DNA of 64,000 nucleotides from Crenothrix sp043729335. Its GTDB lineage: Bacteria > Pseudomonadota > Gammaproteobacteria > Methylococcales > Methylomonadaceae. Of this stretch, positions 45,376-54,607 are shown one piece after another. The stretch spans positions 84,416 through 148,415 of the forward strand of contig NZ_JAYTLQ010000019.1 of the NCBI RefSeq assembly GCF_043729335.1, in the 5' to 3' direction. The number at the start of each line of letters is the position of its first letter. The first letter of the stretch is position 1. Made by a program: the position numbers and the translations under genes. The notes under the pieces were generated by a model, which ran no database searches, was not told the DNA's origin, and was given only the letters and a program-made list of their open reading frames with translations.

Positions 45376-46251
45376 TTAATTGTTGCGTTGTAAGGCGGCA
45401 ATACGCTCTTCTAACGGCGGATGACTCATAAATAATTTATTAAATGTAGCGCCATTAATGCCGAAAGCAGCGAATTGTCCAGGTAAATCGGCTGTTTCAT
45501 GACCTCTTTGCAAAGCACGTAGCGCATTTACCATTTTGTCACGCCCAGCCAGTTTAGCCCCACCGGCATCGGCTTTAAACTCACGACGACGCGAAAACCA
45601 CGCCACCAGCATGGAGGCTAAAAAGCCCAAGGCGATTTGCGCAGCCATTTGCACAATGTAATAGCCCATGCCTTGGCCGCGCTCATTTTGAAAAACAGTA
45701 CGGTCAACCACATGGCCGATAATGGTAGCAAAAAAGTACACGAAAGTATTGACCACCCCTTGCATTAACGCCATGGTCACCATGTCGCCATTGGCAACGT
45801 GGGTGATTTCATGGCCAATGACGGCTTCAACTTCATCAGGCGTCATACTGTGTAATAAGCCTGTGCTGACAGCAACTAGGGCGCTATTTTTGTTCATCCC
45901 CGTGGCAAAGGCGTTAGGTTCGGGGGTATTAAAAATGCCTACTTCGGGCATACCGATACCGGCTTGCCGGGCTTGTCTGGTGACCACTTCCACCAGCCAT
46001 TGTTCGGTCTGGTTTTGCGCGCGATCAATAACCTGTACGCCCATTGCCCTTTTTGCCGACCATTTAGACATGGCCAGCGATATTAAAGAGCCGGTTACGC
46101 CAATAACAGCCGACATGATTAACAATGCCGTCAGGTTAAGATTGACGCCTTGTGCATCAAGGACGCCGCCTAAACCTAAAATATTGAAAACAATACTAAT
46201 AACAACCATTATTGCAATATTGGTTGCCAGAAAAAGAATGATACGCATCAT
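45376..46251 (-). CDS. htpX: HtpX membrane zinc metalloprotease
   Basis: 291 residues. Two N-terminal membrane segments (about 5-25 and 38-58) precede the M48 catalytic domain with HEITH at residues 147-151 and the third ligand region SRRREFKADAGGAKLAG. Two further hydrophobic stretches lie at about 158-178 and 195-215. A C-terminal MSHPPLEERIAAL motif is typical. It degrades misfolded membrane proteins. The start is ATG 46251 or the adjacent ATG 46248. Confidence 0.95.
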   Translation of the reverse strand: MMRIILFLATNIAIMVVISIVFNILGLGGVLDAQGVNLNLTALLIMSAVIGVTGSLISLAMSKWSAKRAMGVQVIDRAQNQTEQWLVEVVTRQARQAGIGMPEVGIFNTPEPNAFATGMNKNSALVAVSTGLLHSMTPDEVEAVIGHEITHVANGDMVTMALMQGVVNTFVYFFATIIGHVVDRTVFQNERGQGMGYYIVQMAAQIALGFLASMLVAWFSRRREFKADAGGAKLAGRDKMVNALRALQRGHETADLPGQFAAFGINGATFNKLFMSHPPLEERIAALQRNN

Positions 46252-46378
46252 GATTGAATCCTCGTTAAGTTAATGTGTCGTAAAAGCGTGGCTTAATAAA
46301 AGTCAGGTAATATTCAAACGCTCCTTAGGGTAATAATGGGGGCACAAGTTTATTTATGAAAGACACGGTGTATATTTT

Positions 46379-47491
46379 ATGAAAACAATAATGTTTGCCC
46401 TGCTTTTATTTAACACAAGTTTACTTTCAGCACAACCTAACACGCATCAAGAGCTGATAAAGCAGCTGCACACGCCTGAAGGTTTTTCGCTATCTGTATA
46501 CGCTGATAATTTACCGGGCGCCCGCAGTTTGGCATTAGGCGATAATGGCGTGATTTTTGTGGGTACCGGGCGAGAAGGTGATGTTTACGCCATTCAAGAT
46601 AGCAATGCCGATGGTAAGGCTGATAAGCGTCATCTTATTGCCACAAAACTCTTAATGCCTAACGGCGTAGCTTACAAAGAGGGTGCGCTATATGTAGCAG
46701 AAGTGAATCGTATTAGTAAATACGAGCATATTATGGATAACTTAGCGCATCCGCCTAAGCCAGTAGTGATTTATGACCAATTGCCCTCAGATACTCACCA
46801 TGGCTGGAAATATTTACGTTTTGGTCCAGATGGCAAGCTTTATACAGCGGTCGGTGCGCCGTGTAATATCTGTAAGCCAAAGGATGCTATTTATACCTCA
46901 TTAGTGCGTTTAAATGCCGATGGCGGTCATTTTGAAATCCTGGCGGTAGGGATTCGTAATACCATGGGGTTTGATTGGCAACCCGATACTAATATGCTGT
47001 TTTTTACCGATAACGGCCGTGATAATTTAGGCGATGATGTGCCTCCTGATGAGCTGAACCGCTGGTTAACTATCGGTGAACATTTTGGTTTTCCGTATTA
47101 CCATGCGGGAGACATTGCCGACCCTGATATTTTGACCGATAAAAAACCGCAGCAATTTAGCCCGCCCGCATGGAAATTTAAAGCCCATGTTGCGCCTTTA
47201 GGGGCACGGTTTTACCGTGGCGATCAGTTTCCGGTACAGTATAAAAATCAGTTATTTGTGGCGCAGCATGGCTCATGGAACCGCAGTAAACCCGATGGTT
47301 ACCGTATCGCATTGATAAAGTTCAAGCACGATCAGCCAGTTGCAGAAGAAATTTTTATTGACGGATGGTTGGATAAAAATGATAAAGTCTTAGGCCGACC
47401 AGTCGATGTGCTAGAAACGTCAGATGGTAGTTTGTTAATCAGTGATGATCGGCTGGGTGTTATTTATCAAGTGAAATACACAGGAAAGTGA
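46379..47491 (+). CDS. PQQ-type sugar dehydrogenase-like (GSDH/sorbosone dehydrogenase) protein
   Basis: 370 residues with a signal peptide (about 1-19, cleaved near LLSAQPN). The six-bladed propeller is suggested by FVGTGREGDVYAI, AVGIRNTMGFDWQP, FFTDNGRDNLGDDVPPDELN (core TDNGRDNLGDD) and FVAQHGSWNRSKPDG. These are the soluble glucose/sorbosone dehydrogenase motifs. Whether PQQ is bound and what is oxidised cannot be read. Cys-x-x-Cys (CNICK) in one loop may bind metal. Stop overlaps the nudF start. Confidence 0.85.
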   Translation: MKTIMFALLLFNTSLLSAQPNTHQELIKQLHTPEGFSLSVYADNLPGARSLALGDNGVIFVGTGREGDVYAIQDSNADGKADKRHLIATKLLMPNGVAYKEGALYVAEVNRISKYEHIMDNLAHPPKPVVIYDQLPSDTHHGWKYLRFGPDGKLYTAVGAPCNICKPKDAIYTSLVRLNADGGHFEILAVGIRNTMGFDWQPDTNMLFFTDNGRDNLGDDVPPDELNRWLTIGEHFGFPYYHAGDIADPDILTDKKPQQFSPPAWKFKAHVAPLGARFYRGDQFPVQYKNQLFVAQHGSWNRSKPDGYRIALIKFKHDQPVAEEIFIDGWLDKNDKVLGRPVDVLETSDGSLLISDDRLGVIYQVKYTGK

Positions 47492-48096
47492 TGAAAAAAC
47501 AGTTTGAAATTCTCGATAAGGATATTGTTTATAATGGTTTTTTTCGTATGGAGAAATACCGGTTAAAACACACGTTATACGCCGGGGGCTGGAGTGAGGA
47601 AATCAGCCGCGAGTTATTTGTGCGGGGCAGTTGTATCGCTGTTCTGCTTTACGATCCGGACGCTGATAAAGTGGTACTGATTGAGCAGTTTCGAGCCGGC
47701 GCCATGATTGTGCCTGAACGAGCCTGGCTGGTTGAGATTGTCGCAGGCGCTATTGAAGACGGTGAAACGGCGGAAGAAGTCGCTTACCGGGAATCAGTAG
47801 AAGAAGCCGGCTGTGAAATACAGGAATTGATCACTATTAATGAGTTTTATACCACGCCTGGCGGTGCATCCGAACGTATTACCTTGTTTTGCGGCAAGGT
47901 CGACAGCACCCATATCGGTGGTGTGCATGGCTTGGATGAGGAGCACGAAGACATTTGGGTGCGCACCGTTAGTTTTGAAGACGCTTATCACATGGTACAG
48001 ATTGGCGAAATTGAATCGGCTATTCCTATTATTGCGATTCAATGGCTGGCGCTTAATAGAGAACAGTTGCGCCAGTTGTGGGTAAGCGCTCAGTAG
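47491..48096 (+). CDS. NudF-like ADP-ribose pyrophosphatase
   Basis: 201 residues from ATG 47491, overlapping the previous stop. The Nudix box GAIEDGETAEEVAYRESVEEAG is complete in its key residues (G, E, RE, EE). The length and FRMEKYRLKH N-terminus match NudF, which hydrolyses ADP-ribose. Coupling to the sugar-dehydrogenase-like gene is positional only. Confidence 0.9.
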   Translation: MKKQFEILDKDIVYNGFFRMEKYRLKHTLYAGGWSEEISRELFVRGSCIAVLLYDPDADKVVLIEQFRAGAMIVPERAWLVEIVAGAIEDGETAEEVAYRESVEEAGCEIQELITINEFYTTPGGASERITLFCGKVDSTHIGGVHGLDEEHEDIWVRTVSFEDAYHMVQIGEIESAIPIIAIQWLALNREQLRQLWVSAQ

Positions 48097-48218
48097 CGGT
48101 TTAACGCATGTTTCATCAGTTTGATAAGGCTAGGTCTGTTTAGTCAGATCCCTGAAAAGTCGTCAGCAGGTGTGATATATTGAGGTTTCCAATAATAAAA
48201 TTAAAAGGCAAGTTATTT

Positions 48219-48602
48219 ATGCTACTAAGAACAACACTGATTTTTTTATTCATGACTTTTGCTGTCAATGCTGAAGTTAAATTAACTGAAAACGATATTT
48301 TAGGTCTTTGGAAAATCGATTCTGAATCTGCAAATAGTGACGGCACTCATGCTAGAAAATTGAATTCGACGTGGGAGTTTCTTAAAGATGGCGTGATGGA
48401 AGGTATTACCATTGATTCTGACCCTAATGCACGTTCCCCCGAAATGCGTGCGAGTATTAAGTATTCGGTTGAAGATGGCAAAATAATTAAACAAACCATG
48501 CCTGGACGATCAAAAATGGAAACCTGTACCGCTGTTGAAAAAACCGATCAGAAAATGACGCTGGAATGCAGCAATATGTATTATTTTATGAGTAAAAAAT
48601 AG
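48219..48602 (+). CDS. Small secreted protein, lipocalin-like composition
   Basis: 127 residues from ATG 48219, chosen for the AAGGCAAG ribosome site and the leader that follows; a TTG at 48180 would spoil it. A signal peptide (about 1-18, FAVNAEV cleavage) leads to ENDILGLWKIDSESAN and TWEFLKDGVMEGITID, the pattern of small lipocalin-like or DUF-type beta-barrels. No family assigned with confidence. Two cysteines near the C-terminus could pair. Confidence 0.65.
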   Translation: MLLRTTLIFLFMTFAVNAEVKLTENDILGLWKIDSESANSDGTHARKLNSTWEFLKDGVMEGITIDSDPNARSPEMRASIKYSVEDGKIIKQTMPGRSKMETCTAVEKTDQKMTLECSNMYYFMSKK

Positions 48603-48710
48603 TTTTATCGGCTAAGCGAGGTGAAGGTTGCTCTTTATTGCTTTCTATTGGCTATCAGTGACAGATATTGGATAGGCTGGTGATTTGATAAGACGGGCTA
48701 CCTATTTAAG

Positions 48711-48801
48711 CGGGACATCCGTTCGCTCCGAGCTTGTCGAAGGGTCTGTGGTTCATGGTTCGACAAGCTCACCACGAACGGTTTTATTTAAAGTTGTCCC
48801 G
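48711..48801. repeat. Palindromic repeat, copy 2, with outer CGGGACA termini
   Basis: The core (48719-48781) is the reverse complement of the repeat at 24748-24809 with few differences. Here the outer inverted termini CGGGACA (48711) and TGTCCCG (48795) are intact, giving an element of about 91 bp. Copy 1 retains only one outer terminus. Two copies in opposite orientation 24 kb apart define a dispersed family in this genome. Confidence 0.82.
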
Positions 48802-48835
48802 TTGTTAGGCGTTTTTTGCCAGGATGTATAACGCT

Positions 48836-50413
48836 TTAGTTTTTTACCATAAACCCATTTTTACCCCGGCGTTTGACTTCATACATGGCTTCATCGGCTG
48901 CTTTAAGTAAACTGGCAGTGTCGTTGCCGTGGAGTGGATAGCTTGCAATGCCAATACTCACCCCAATCGATACCGTTGTATGAGCATTTAACGCAATAGG
49001 CACTTGAATAGCCTGAATAATTTTTTCAGCGATAGTGTGCTCTACATGTTTAGTTTCGCATTTGTTAAGTACGATCAAAAATTCATCGCCGCCTAAACGC
49101 GCCACAATATCGTTGCTTCTGACATTATTTTTAAAACGCTTTGCGATTTCTATCAAGACAAGATCACCGGCATCATGGCCATGAGTATCATTAATAGCCT
49201 TAAAACCATCCATATCTAATAACAAAATTGCGACCGGAAACGTGAACCCTGAGGTAAGTAACGCTTTAAGTTTTGCTTCTGCTACAGGTCGTCTTAGCAA
49301 ACCTGTCAGGGTGTCGTATTCAGCCTGATAACGCATGGCTTGTTCGTCCACTATGCGTTTGGTAATATCAAAGACCACGCCTTCAAAATGATATTGATTA
49401 TCAGGGTCTGCAATTTTTGATAATAAACAATGAATCCACAGCGGTTCTTGTCCAGGCGCTATCTGTAATAAAAAATCTTTAGTTTCCAGTTGTTCAGACT
49501 GTAACGCATCGTGCAACATTTGTTGTACGTGGTGTGGATGTTCAAAAAACAGCTCAGCAAAGTCCTGACCTATAATGTGGTCGCTGGCAAGTGGGTGTTT
49601 GTTTAATACTTTCGTTAACGTTGGGTTGCAGGTTAACAGTTTGCCGTGGTGATCAAGTTGAAACAAGCCAGCGCTGGATGATTCAAAAATAGTGCGCAAT
49701 TTTTTTTCAATGTGTTCAATTTTTTCCCGTAGCGTTTGTTCATTGGCAAACTTGGTTTCCAGTACATCCAGCAACTTGTTAATATCGCGTACTAATCGTC
49801 CCAGCTCATCATCTTTGTTTTTAAGTAAAGGCACCAGGCGATTTTGTTCGCCGGCACTGATCGCATGTAAGCTATCGGAAACCACTGTTAAAGGCCTTGC
49901 CAAGCGGGCTCTTACTACAAACAAAATAAGGCCGGTCGTTAAAGCAATCAGCAGAAAAGAATTGATGGCATTCATAACAGCACTGTGTTCCGCTTCTTCC
50001 AGGCTGTAATAGGCTTCAGAGTCAACGGTGATTGCCCCCACTATTTCCTGCTTGTCAAACGGGGAGGACAGCTTACGGGTGATCGCAAAGCCAAGCCCTC
50101 CAGGTGTATGACGTTCATTTTCCAGCAGTAAGCCCTGCTCAGTCTGAATACGTACTTTATGGACAATATCGTTACGTAATAAGCCATTGATAACATCTAG
50201 GGCAATTTGCTGATTATTGCTGTAGCTGGCAATAGCCGCGGTGTATTCAATCGTGTCCAGTAATTGGTTAATCATAACTTCGGTTTTATTACGCGAGCGT
50301 GATAATTCCGTCATAAAAGAGACAAGGGCGGCAATTATTGCAAAGCTAATGGCGACGCTTAAAACGGAGATGGCGATTTTGCGGTGCAGGCTTCTAAAAC
50401 TTTTTTGGGCCAT
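48836..50413 (-). CDS. Membrane diguanylate cyclase (HAMP-PAS-GGDEF)
   Basis: 525 residues. Membrane helix 1 is at about 12-34, a periplasmic sensor region (CHASE8-like) at 35-150, and helix 2 at about 148-166. HAMP follows, then a short coiled coil, then a PAS domain (about 235-350, IFESSSAGLFQLDHHGKL). GGDEF is at about 365-520 with LDMDGFKAINDTHGHDAGD and active-site RLGGDEFLIVL. It lies three bases after the PstS-like gene. A binding protein and porin in one operon suggest that ligand binding in the periplasm controls cyclic di-GMP. Confidence 0.88.
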   Translation of the reverse strand: MAQKSFRSLHRKIAISVLSVAISFAIIAALVSFMTELSRSRNKTEVMINQLLDTIEYTAAIASYSNNQQIALDVINGLLRNDIVHKVRIQTEQGLLLENERHTPGGLGFAITRKLSSPFDKQEIVGAITVDSEAYYSLEEAEHSAVMNAINSFLLIALTTGLILFVVRARLARPLTVVSDSLHAISAGEQNRLVPLLKNKDDELGRLVRDINKLLDVLETKFANEQTLREKIEHIEKKLRTIFESSSAGLFQLDHHGKLLTCNPTLTKVLNKHPLASDHIIGQDFAELFFEHPHHVQQMLHDALQSEQLETKDFLLQIAPGQEPLWIHCLLSKIADPDNQYHFEGVVFDITKRIVDEQAMRYQAEYDTLTGLLRRPVAEAKLKALLTSGFTFPVAILLLDMDGFKAINDTHGHDAGDLVLIEIAKRFKNNVRSNDIVARLGGDEFLIVLNKCETKHVEHTIAEKIIQAIQVPIALNAHTTVSIGVSIGIASYPLHGNDTASLLKAADEAMYEVKRRGKNGFMVKN

Positions 50414-50415
50414 GA

Positions 50416-50832
50416 TTATTTTAAAATCAGTAAAACGTGTACGTGTTTATTTATATTGGCTTTATTGATATAACCAATCGCACCTTCATTTTCTGTAATG
50501 GCTTTAATGACGGAGCTATCATCGGGCAATATCATCGGTGGGGATGATTGGCCGCTGAACATGATGCGTGCCCAATACGCATTGATTTGCGCAATCGGTT
50601 TTGTGGTTAATTTTTCATAAAAATCAGAACGCAGGCTTGCTTGATCTATAGGTAAAGCTATTTTTCCATCAGGAAACGCGTGTTTTCGCCCCATATAAAT
50701 ATCTTGCACTTGATTAGGCAGCAGCGTTTTTGCATGATTTTTGCGGTTGCCAATGATAGCCAGCTCTTCTGCTTGCAGGCTGATGCTGAAGAGGGGCAGT
50801 AAGAAGGCTAGGATAATTTTTTTCATCGCCAT
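50416..50832 (-). CDS. PstS-like periplasmic substrate-binding protein, short
   Basis: 138 residues from ATG 50832 (TAATG overlap with the porin), or 136 from ATG 50826. A signal peptide (about 3-20) leads to a single-lobe phosphate-binding-like domain: LLPNQVQDIYMGRKHAFPDG and the late AITENEGAIGYIN. This is half the size of a true PstS. Such short proteins sit next to diguanylate cyclases in several gammaproteobacteria, probably as signal-binding subunits rather than transporters. Confidence 0.82.
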   Translation of the reverse strand: MAMKKIILAFLLPLFSISLQAEELAIIGNRKNHAKTLLPNQVQDIYMGRKHAFPDGKIALPIDQASLRSDFYEKLTTKPIAQINAYWARIMFSGQSSPPMILPDDSSVIKAITENEGAIGYINKANINKHVHVLLILK

Positions 50833-52127
50833 TAGAAGATAAAATCAACACCAACAGAAAACACGTTAACGTGATCTGGATATAAAGTGCTTGGGCTTGT
50901 TACCCAGGTTCTATCGCCTTTTCTGCCGAGCCAAAAATGGCTCCACTGCGCCTTAAATGCCATATTGGTATAAAAATCCCAACGCAAGCCAGCTGATATT
51001 GACTTTTCATCAACACCGTTGCCGTTGATGGCCATATCTAATAAATTGTATGCCGTGTTAAATTCGTCAATGCCACTGGGTGGGCGGGGGATTGAAATGG
51101 GTTTGTTTAGGCTCTTGGCAATGCCGAACAGGGAATACAGGGTGACTGTTGAAAAGCGTCTGCCAATATTAAGGTAGCCACTGGCTTGGTCCGGATACCA
51201 GATAGTATTCGTTTCAGTATAAGACGCTTCGGCTTGCGCTAGCCAGATGCCATCATCATAAGTTGTACCTATAGAAGCATAATTCACCTGCTTGCCTTTT
51301 ATAAATATATTAGGCAGAACGCGGCTTATGCCTGGCCAGAAGGAATTTAAAGTTTCATAACTTGCAGGATTTATGAATTGTTCAACGGGAAGGTCGGTAT
51401 TTTTGTAATGTCCAAAGGGTATTTCCGCTAGCATTTCCAGATGGGCATAACTCAGTTTTACACGCCAATCATTCTTTTCAAATTGGATATTGCCGCCAAA
51501 GTTTAAGGAGTCTTGTTCAAATAAAATATCCAGCGATGTCGGCAGTTGATTTGACGAATAGCCACCAAACGCTTTCAGTGATAAAAATCCACCGTCAATT
51601 TCAAATTTTTTAGTGATATCAATGCCATCGAAATGATAATAAGGCTGGTTGGCATAAAATTCATGCGGCGGCCGAATCCACGGGTAGGCGTAACTGACGT
51701 TACGATAGTCTGATAACATGAATACATCGGCACCTAAACGGCCAACACGCAACGTGAGGTCGGGTTGAATATTCCAGTTAAGGAAAGCCCAGTCCAGGTT
51801 TTGTTCAAAAAAATTGCCGGCATGGTCTCTGGCAACCCATTGTATGGTTGCATTGAATGTATCGGTAAATTTGGCATTGATTTGGATGCCCAGCCGCGAG
51901 TCGTTGGTAATATCCCAGGCTTCGCGCGTGTTTTTACTTTTGGTAATATCGCGTCTAAAACCTACCAGATCGGAGTCAGTTCCTGTTCCGGCTAGTGTTC
52001 CGAAGCCTTTGATTGAAAATATAGACGGCTTATCTTCGGCTGTTGTAATAGGTGTATGCAGAAAGCTGAGGCAAATACACAATAGCTTTCCGTGCGCCTT
52101 TAAAGTGGACTTTTTAAAAATCGTCAT
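50832..52127 (-). CDS. Outer-membrane porin-like protein
   Basis: 431 residues from ATG 52127; a longer frame to 52187 lacks a leader at its start. Signal peptide about 1-31 (LSFLHTPITTAEDK). The body has the aromatic, alternating pattern of beta-strands and ends VFSVGVDFIF with the C-terminal Phe required for outer-membrane assembly. Segments RLGADVFMLSDYRNVSYAYPW and GLRWDFYTNMAFKAQW (cores) resemble proteins found with PstS-like binding proteins. Substrate unknown. Confidence 0.75.
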   Translation of the reverse strand: MTIFKKSTLKAHGKLLCICLSFLHTPITTAEDKPSIFSIKGFGTLAGTGTDSDLVGFRRDITKSKNTREAWDITNDSRLGIQINAKFTDTFNATIQWVARDHAGNFFEQNLDWAFLNWNIQPDLTLRVGRLGADVFMLSDYRNVSYAYPWIRPPHEFYANQPYYHFDGIDITKKFEIDGGFLSLKAFGGYSSNQLPTSLDILFEQDSLNFGGNIQFEKNDWRVKLSYAHLEMLAEIPFGHYKNTDLPVEQFINPASYETLNSFWPGISRVLPNIFIKGKQVNYASIGTTYDDGIWLAQAEASYTETNTIWYPDQASGYLNIGRRFSTVTLYSLFGIAKSLNKPISIPRPPSGIDEFNTAYNLLDMAINGNGVDEKSISAGLRWDFYTNMAFKAQWSHFWLGRKGDRTWVTSPSTLYPDHVNVFSVGVDFIF

Positions 52128-52402
52128 TTCCAACAAAATCGTGTGTTGATGGTTTTGCCAGCGTTTGCTGTATTTAAATAAAAGCACATTGCGTAGGGTT
52201 CTTTGAAGTACTGGCTAGTATGGTCAAAATATAGACCATAAATTTTTAAGCCATCAGATGATTTAACTTGTGAGGGCGGATTTTATGAATTGGATGTGCT
52301 TGTAGCAGGGTGGAATGGCTTTGACTAATTTATCAAGTTTCGAATGCTCATATATAATTCAAGCTATAAACTTTATACACATTGCAGCTGAGAGTACTTA
52401 AA

Positions 52403-52480
52403 GTGAATAACAAGAAGCGGTTTAGTTCATTCTCAGATTTCTACCCGTTTTATCTTAGCGAACATACTAACCGTACTAAA
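52403..52480 (+). pseudogene. Truncated DUF962/Mpo1-like gene, N-terminal remnant
   Basis: From GTG 52403 the frame encodes about 25 residues matching the DUF962 N-terminus (FSSFSDFYPFYLSEHTNRT). The family continues CRRLHFVG at this point, but here the frame passes into antisense hsdR sequence. The rest of the gene is lost. The breakpoint at about 52480 is the junction with the hsdR remnant. Confidence 0.7.
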
Positions 52481-52641
52481 GTGGACCCCTTAGTCAAGTC
52501 AATGCTTCCGGTAAACAGATCGGTGAAAATATTAGTGCTTTATTCTCTTTTAGCCTTAGCCAGCGATAGGTAGTTGTACCCTAATTTGCGTAAGTGCAAT
52601 ATGGCGGGGATTTTTACTCTGGTGTTTTCATTGAAACTCAT
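52481..52641 (-). pseudogene. hsdR: Type I restriction endonuclease hsdR, N-terminal remnant
   Basis: On the minus strand from ATG 52641 the frame reads MSFNENTRVKIPAILHL, then LGYNYLSL, an HsdR N-terminus. Codon 34 is a TAA stop (52540-52542). The same frame continues past it with STNIFTDLFTGSI, the next conserved HsdR block, so the stop is a point lesion in a once-intact gene. The remnant ends at the DUF962 junction. No hsdM or hsdS is in the window. It sits downstream of the PIN and ImmA genes on the same strand. Confidence 0.8.
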
Positions 52642-52747
52642 ACCAGTTTATTTCTTGTTATTGGCATTACACGCCCTTGGTTATTTTTTTAGTTGTTTTT
52701 TGGATAAGGTTTAGAGAGCTGAGTAAGGGCTGCTGGAGTTTAGCCCT

Positions 52748-53395
52748 TTAGTCTTGATTTAATTGCGGCGGCAAATACTGCTTAAAAGCCAACAGTGGCG
52801 TAATGTCTTTGGAAAACGAACACAAGCCTTCCACAAAGTTGTCTTCTTCGGTTTCGCTTTTCAATACCAGCCGCAACGTACCATCAGGTTTGGGGGAACC
52901 GAGTAATTTTTGCTTGACGATAGCAAAACCGAGTTTACGCATTACCAATAAAATGGCGGTTTCAAAAGTAATTACGGCACTTTGTAATGCTGAAAAGACA
53001 GTGGGCAAACTGTGTTGATGTTCCAGTAAAGCACGTAACGCTCTTTTGTCTCCGGTTATCAGTAAAGGGTCATCAGTTTCAACGGCGGCTGCGAATAAAA
53101 ATTTTTCGCCGCCGTCTATACCGTCAATGTCACTAAGTAAGGTTAATAAAGAGGTATTTTGAACTTCAGGTAAGGTTTGTGTTTTTTCGAGAAAGGCAGT
53201 AAGCCGCGCTAAGGTTTCCTCGTTGCCGCATTTGTTTAAAGCTTTACTGGGTGGTTTTTTGGGCAGTAACTGATATTTTGCTTCGGGGGTAATAAATATG
53301 TCAGTCCATTGTTGACCTAGACTAGCCGGTAGGTCATCCAACAAGTCGCATTGCGCTAATTTGAGAATGATGTCATTATCGGCTAGAACGATCAA
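52748..53395 (-). CDS. PIN-like domain protein, candidate toxin or nuclease
   Basis: 215 residues. PIN-type acidic residues are visible: D6 and D8 in VLADNDIILKLA, a Glu in DGIDGGEKFLFAAA (about 97) and Asp in LLITGDKRALRALL (about 117). The C-terminal third (EDNFVEGLCSFSKDIT) is not recognised. PIN domains cut RNA. The gene starts five bases after the ImmA/IrrE-like stop, so the two form an operon. The arrangement resembles a toxin with a protease or regulatory partner. Confidence 0.7.
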   Translation of the reverse strand: MIVLADNDIILKLAQCDLLDDLPASLGQQWTDIFITPEAKYQLLPKKPPSKALNKCGNEETLARLTAFLEKTQTLPEVQNTSLLTLLSDIDGIDGGEKFLFAAAVETDDPLLITGDKRALRALLEHQHSLPTVFSALQSAVITFETAILLVMRKLGFAIVKQKLLGSPKPDGTLRLVLKSETEEDNFVEGLCSFSKDITPLLAFKQYLPPQLNQD

Positions 53396-53400
53396 TCGGC

Positions 53401-54396
53401 TTATCCCTTCAAATGGGTATGCAGTAAAGCGAGATCATCTTCGTTAAGTTCGTCTAAATTTAAGGTTTGCATTAAGGCGATATACAGTATTTCTTGATCA
53501 GTTAGTATATTCTGTGTGATTTGGTTGATTGCAAGATTGGCAACAGGCCAACGCTTCTGATTATGTCCGTAATTTAAAACAATATGCAGCGGATCAATCT
53601 GGTGTTTTTCACCGAACCGCTCAACAACGCTTGCGAGTTCATTGGCGTTAAGATTATATCCCGCTGGAACAATTTTGCATTCAGGATTGCCGGTTATTAG
53701 CTCCAGTGCAAAACGGTTTGCCGCGCGTTCGTCTTCATCATCAGCTTCAGCATCTATTTTTTGATCGATCACCGAACGTTCAGCGCTCACATGCCCCAGC
53801 GTAATGTGTCCCAATTCATGCGCCAAATCGAACAACATATAACCGTGTTGGTGTTTTTGGGTCAATACAATAACCGGACGGCCACTTTGTTCAAAGGCCA
53901 ATCCATCCATCTTTTTAGCCTTGTTGGGCAAATGTTGAAGATGAATAACGGGAATGCCATCATCAAGGCAGTGTTGCAAAACATCGTGAAAGCTAATCCA
54001 TTTTTTACCGGTAAGAAGCTGCTTACGTAAGGCGCTGGCATCAGGATAAAAATTAGGTTTTGGTTTGGTAGGGAATGCTTTTAAGACAATTCTGGCAAGT
54101 GAACGCGCAACAGCACAAGCAATGCTCAAATCATCAGCAACAACATTTTCACGATGTTTAAAGCGTATGCCTTGCGGTAAATTCAAAGCGGGTTCAGCGC
54201 CTTTAGTCCACAAAGTTTCGGCACGAACACTAAACGTTTGCCCTAAAATCAAGCTGGCTTGTTGCAATCCGGCGGGTGTTTCAGCAATTTCATCATCCCA
54301 CCAATCGGGCAGCAAAGATTGAACATACTTTTGATTGTAGCCAACTGTTTGTAATTTTTTGTACAGGCTTTTCATGTGCGAATTTTCTACCGTCAT
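53401..54396 (-). CDS. ImmA/IrrE-family metalloprotease
   Basis: 331 residues; ATG 54396 has GAGG eight bases upstream. The zinc motif HELGH is at residues 193-197 in LFDLAHELGHITLGH, with a downstream Glu in DEDERAANRFALEL for the third ligand. No N-terminal Xre helix-turn-helix is obvious, unlike many ImmA proteins. Family members cleave repressors or antitoxins of mobile elements. It forms an operon with the PIN gene and precedes the hsdR remnant, as accessory genes of type I restriction loci do. Confidence 0.85.
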   Translation of the reverse strand: MTVENSHMKSLYKKLQTVGYNQKYVQSLLPDWWDDEIAETPAGLQQASLILGQTFSVRAETLWTKGAEPALNLPQGIRFKHRENVVADDLSIACAVARSLARIVLKAFPTKPKPNFYPDASALRKQLLTGKKWISFHDVLQHCLDDGIPVIHLQHLPNKAKKMDGLAFEQSGRPVIVLTQKHQHGYMLFDLAHELGHITLGHVSAERSVIDQKIDAEADDEDERAANRFALELITGNPECKIVPAGYNLNANELASVVERFGEKHQIDPLHIVLNYGHNQKRWPVANLAINQITQNILTDQEILYIALMQTLNLDELNEDDLALLHTHLKG

Positions 54397-54529
54397 GATT
54401 GACCTCGCTGTATGTTAATGATTTTTAATTATTATATTTATAATTCATCAGATATTAAATCTGAATTACGGTTTCAATTATAGTCGTTAAATGCTCGGAT
54501 GTCGCGCTCTAAGTCGGTGGTCTCCATAC

Positions 54530-54607
54530 TGCCTGATCTGATAATGGGACAATCTGATCTGTTTCAGTTTTATTAACAAAGTAGCGCCATTCTTTAGCCT
54601 CTAAATC
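54530..54607 (-). pseudogene. Integrase fragment duplicated from the P4-type integrase
   Basis: About 78 bases are homologous to the integrase coding region at 63652-63733. On the minus strand they encode IDLEAKEWRYFV and KTETDQIVPLS, against KTGTDHIVPLS in the intact gene. Flanking sequence is unrelated, and a 72-codon frame over it (to 54727) is accidental. It marks either a previous integration of a related element at this site or a partial duplication of the present one. Confidence 0.8.

Noticed and set aside
45191..45379. Plus-strand frame of 62 codons
   Set aside because: It lies across the intergenic terminator between the GGDEF and htpX genes and has no ribosome site.
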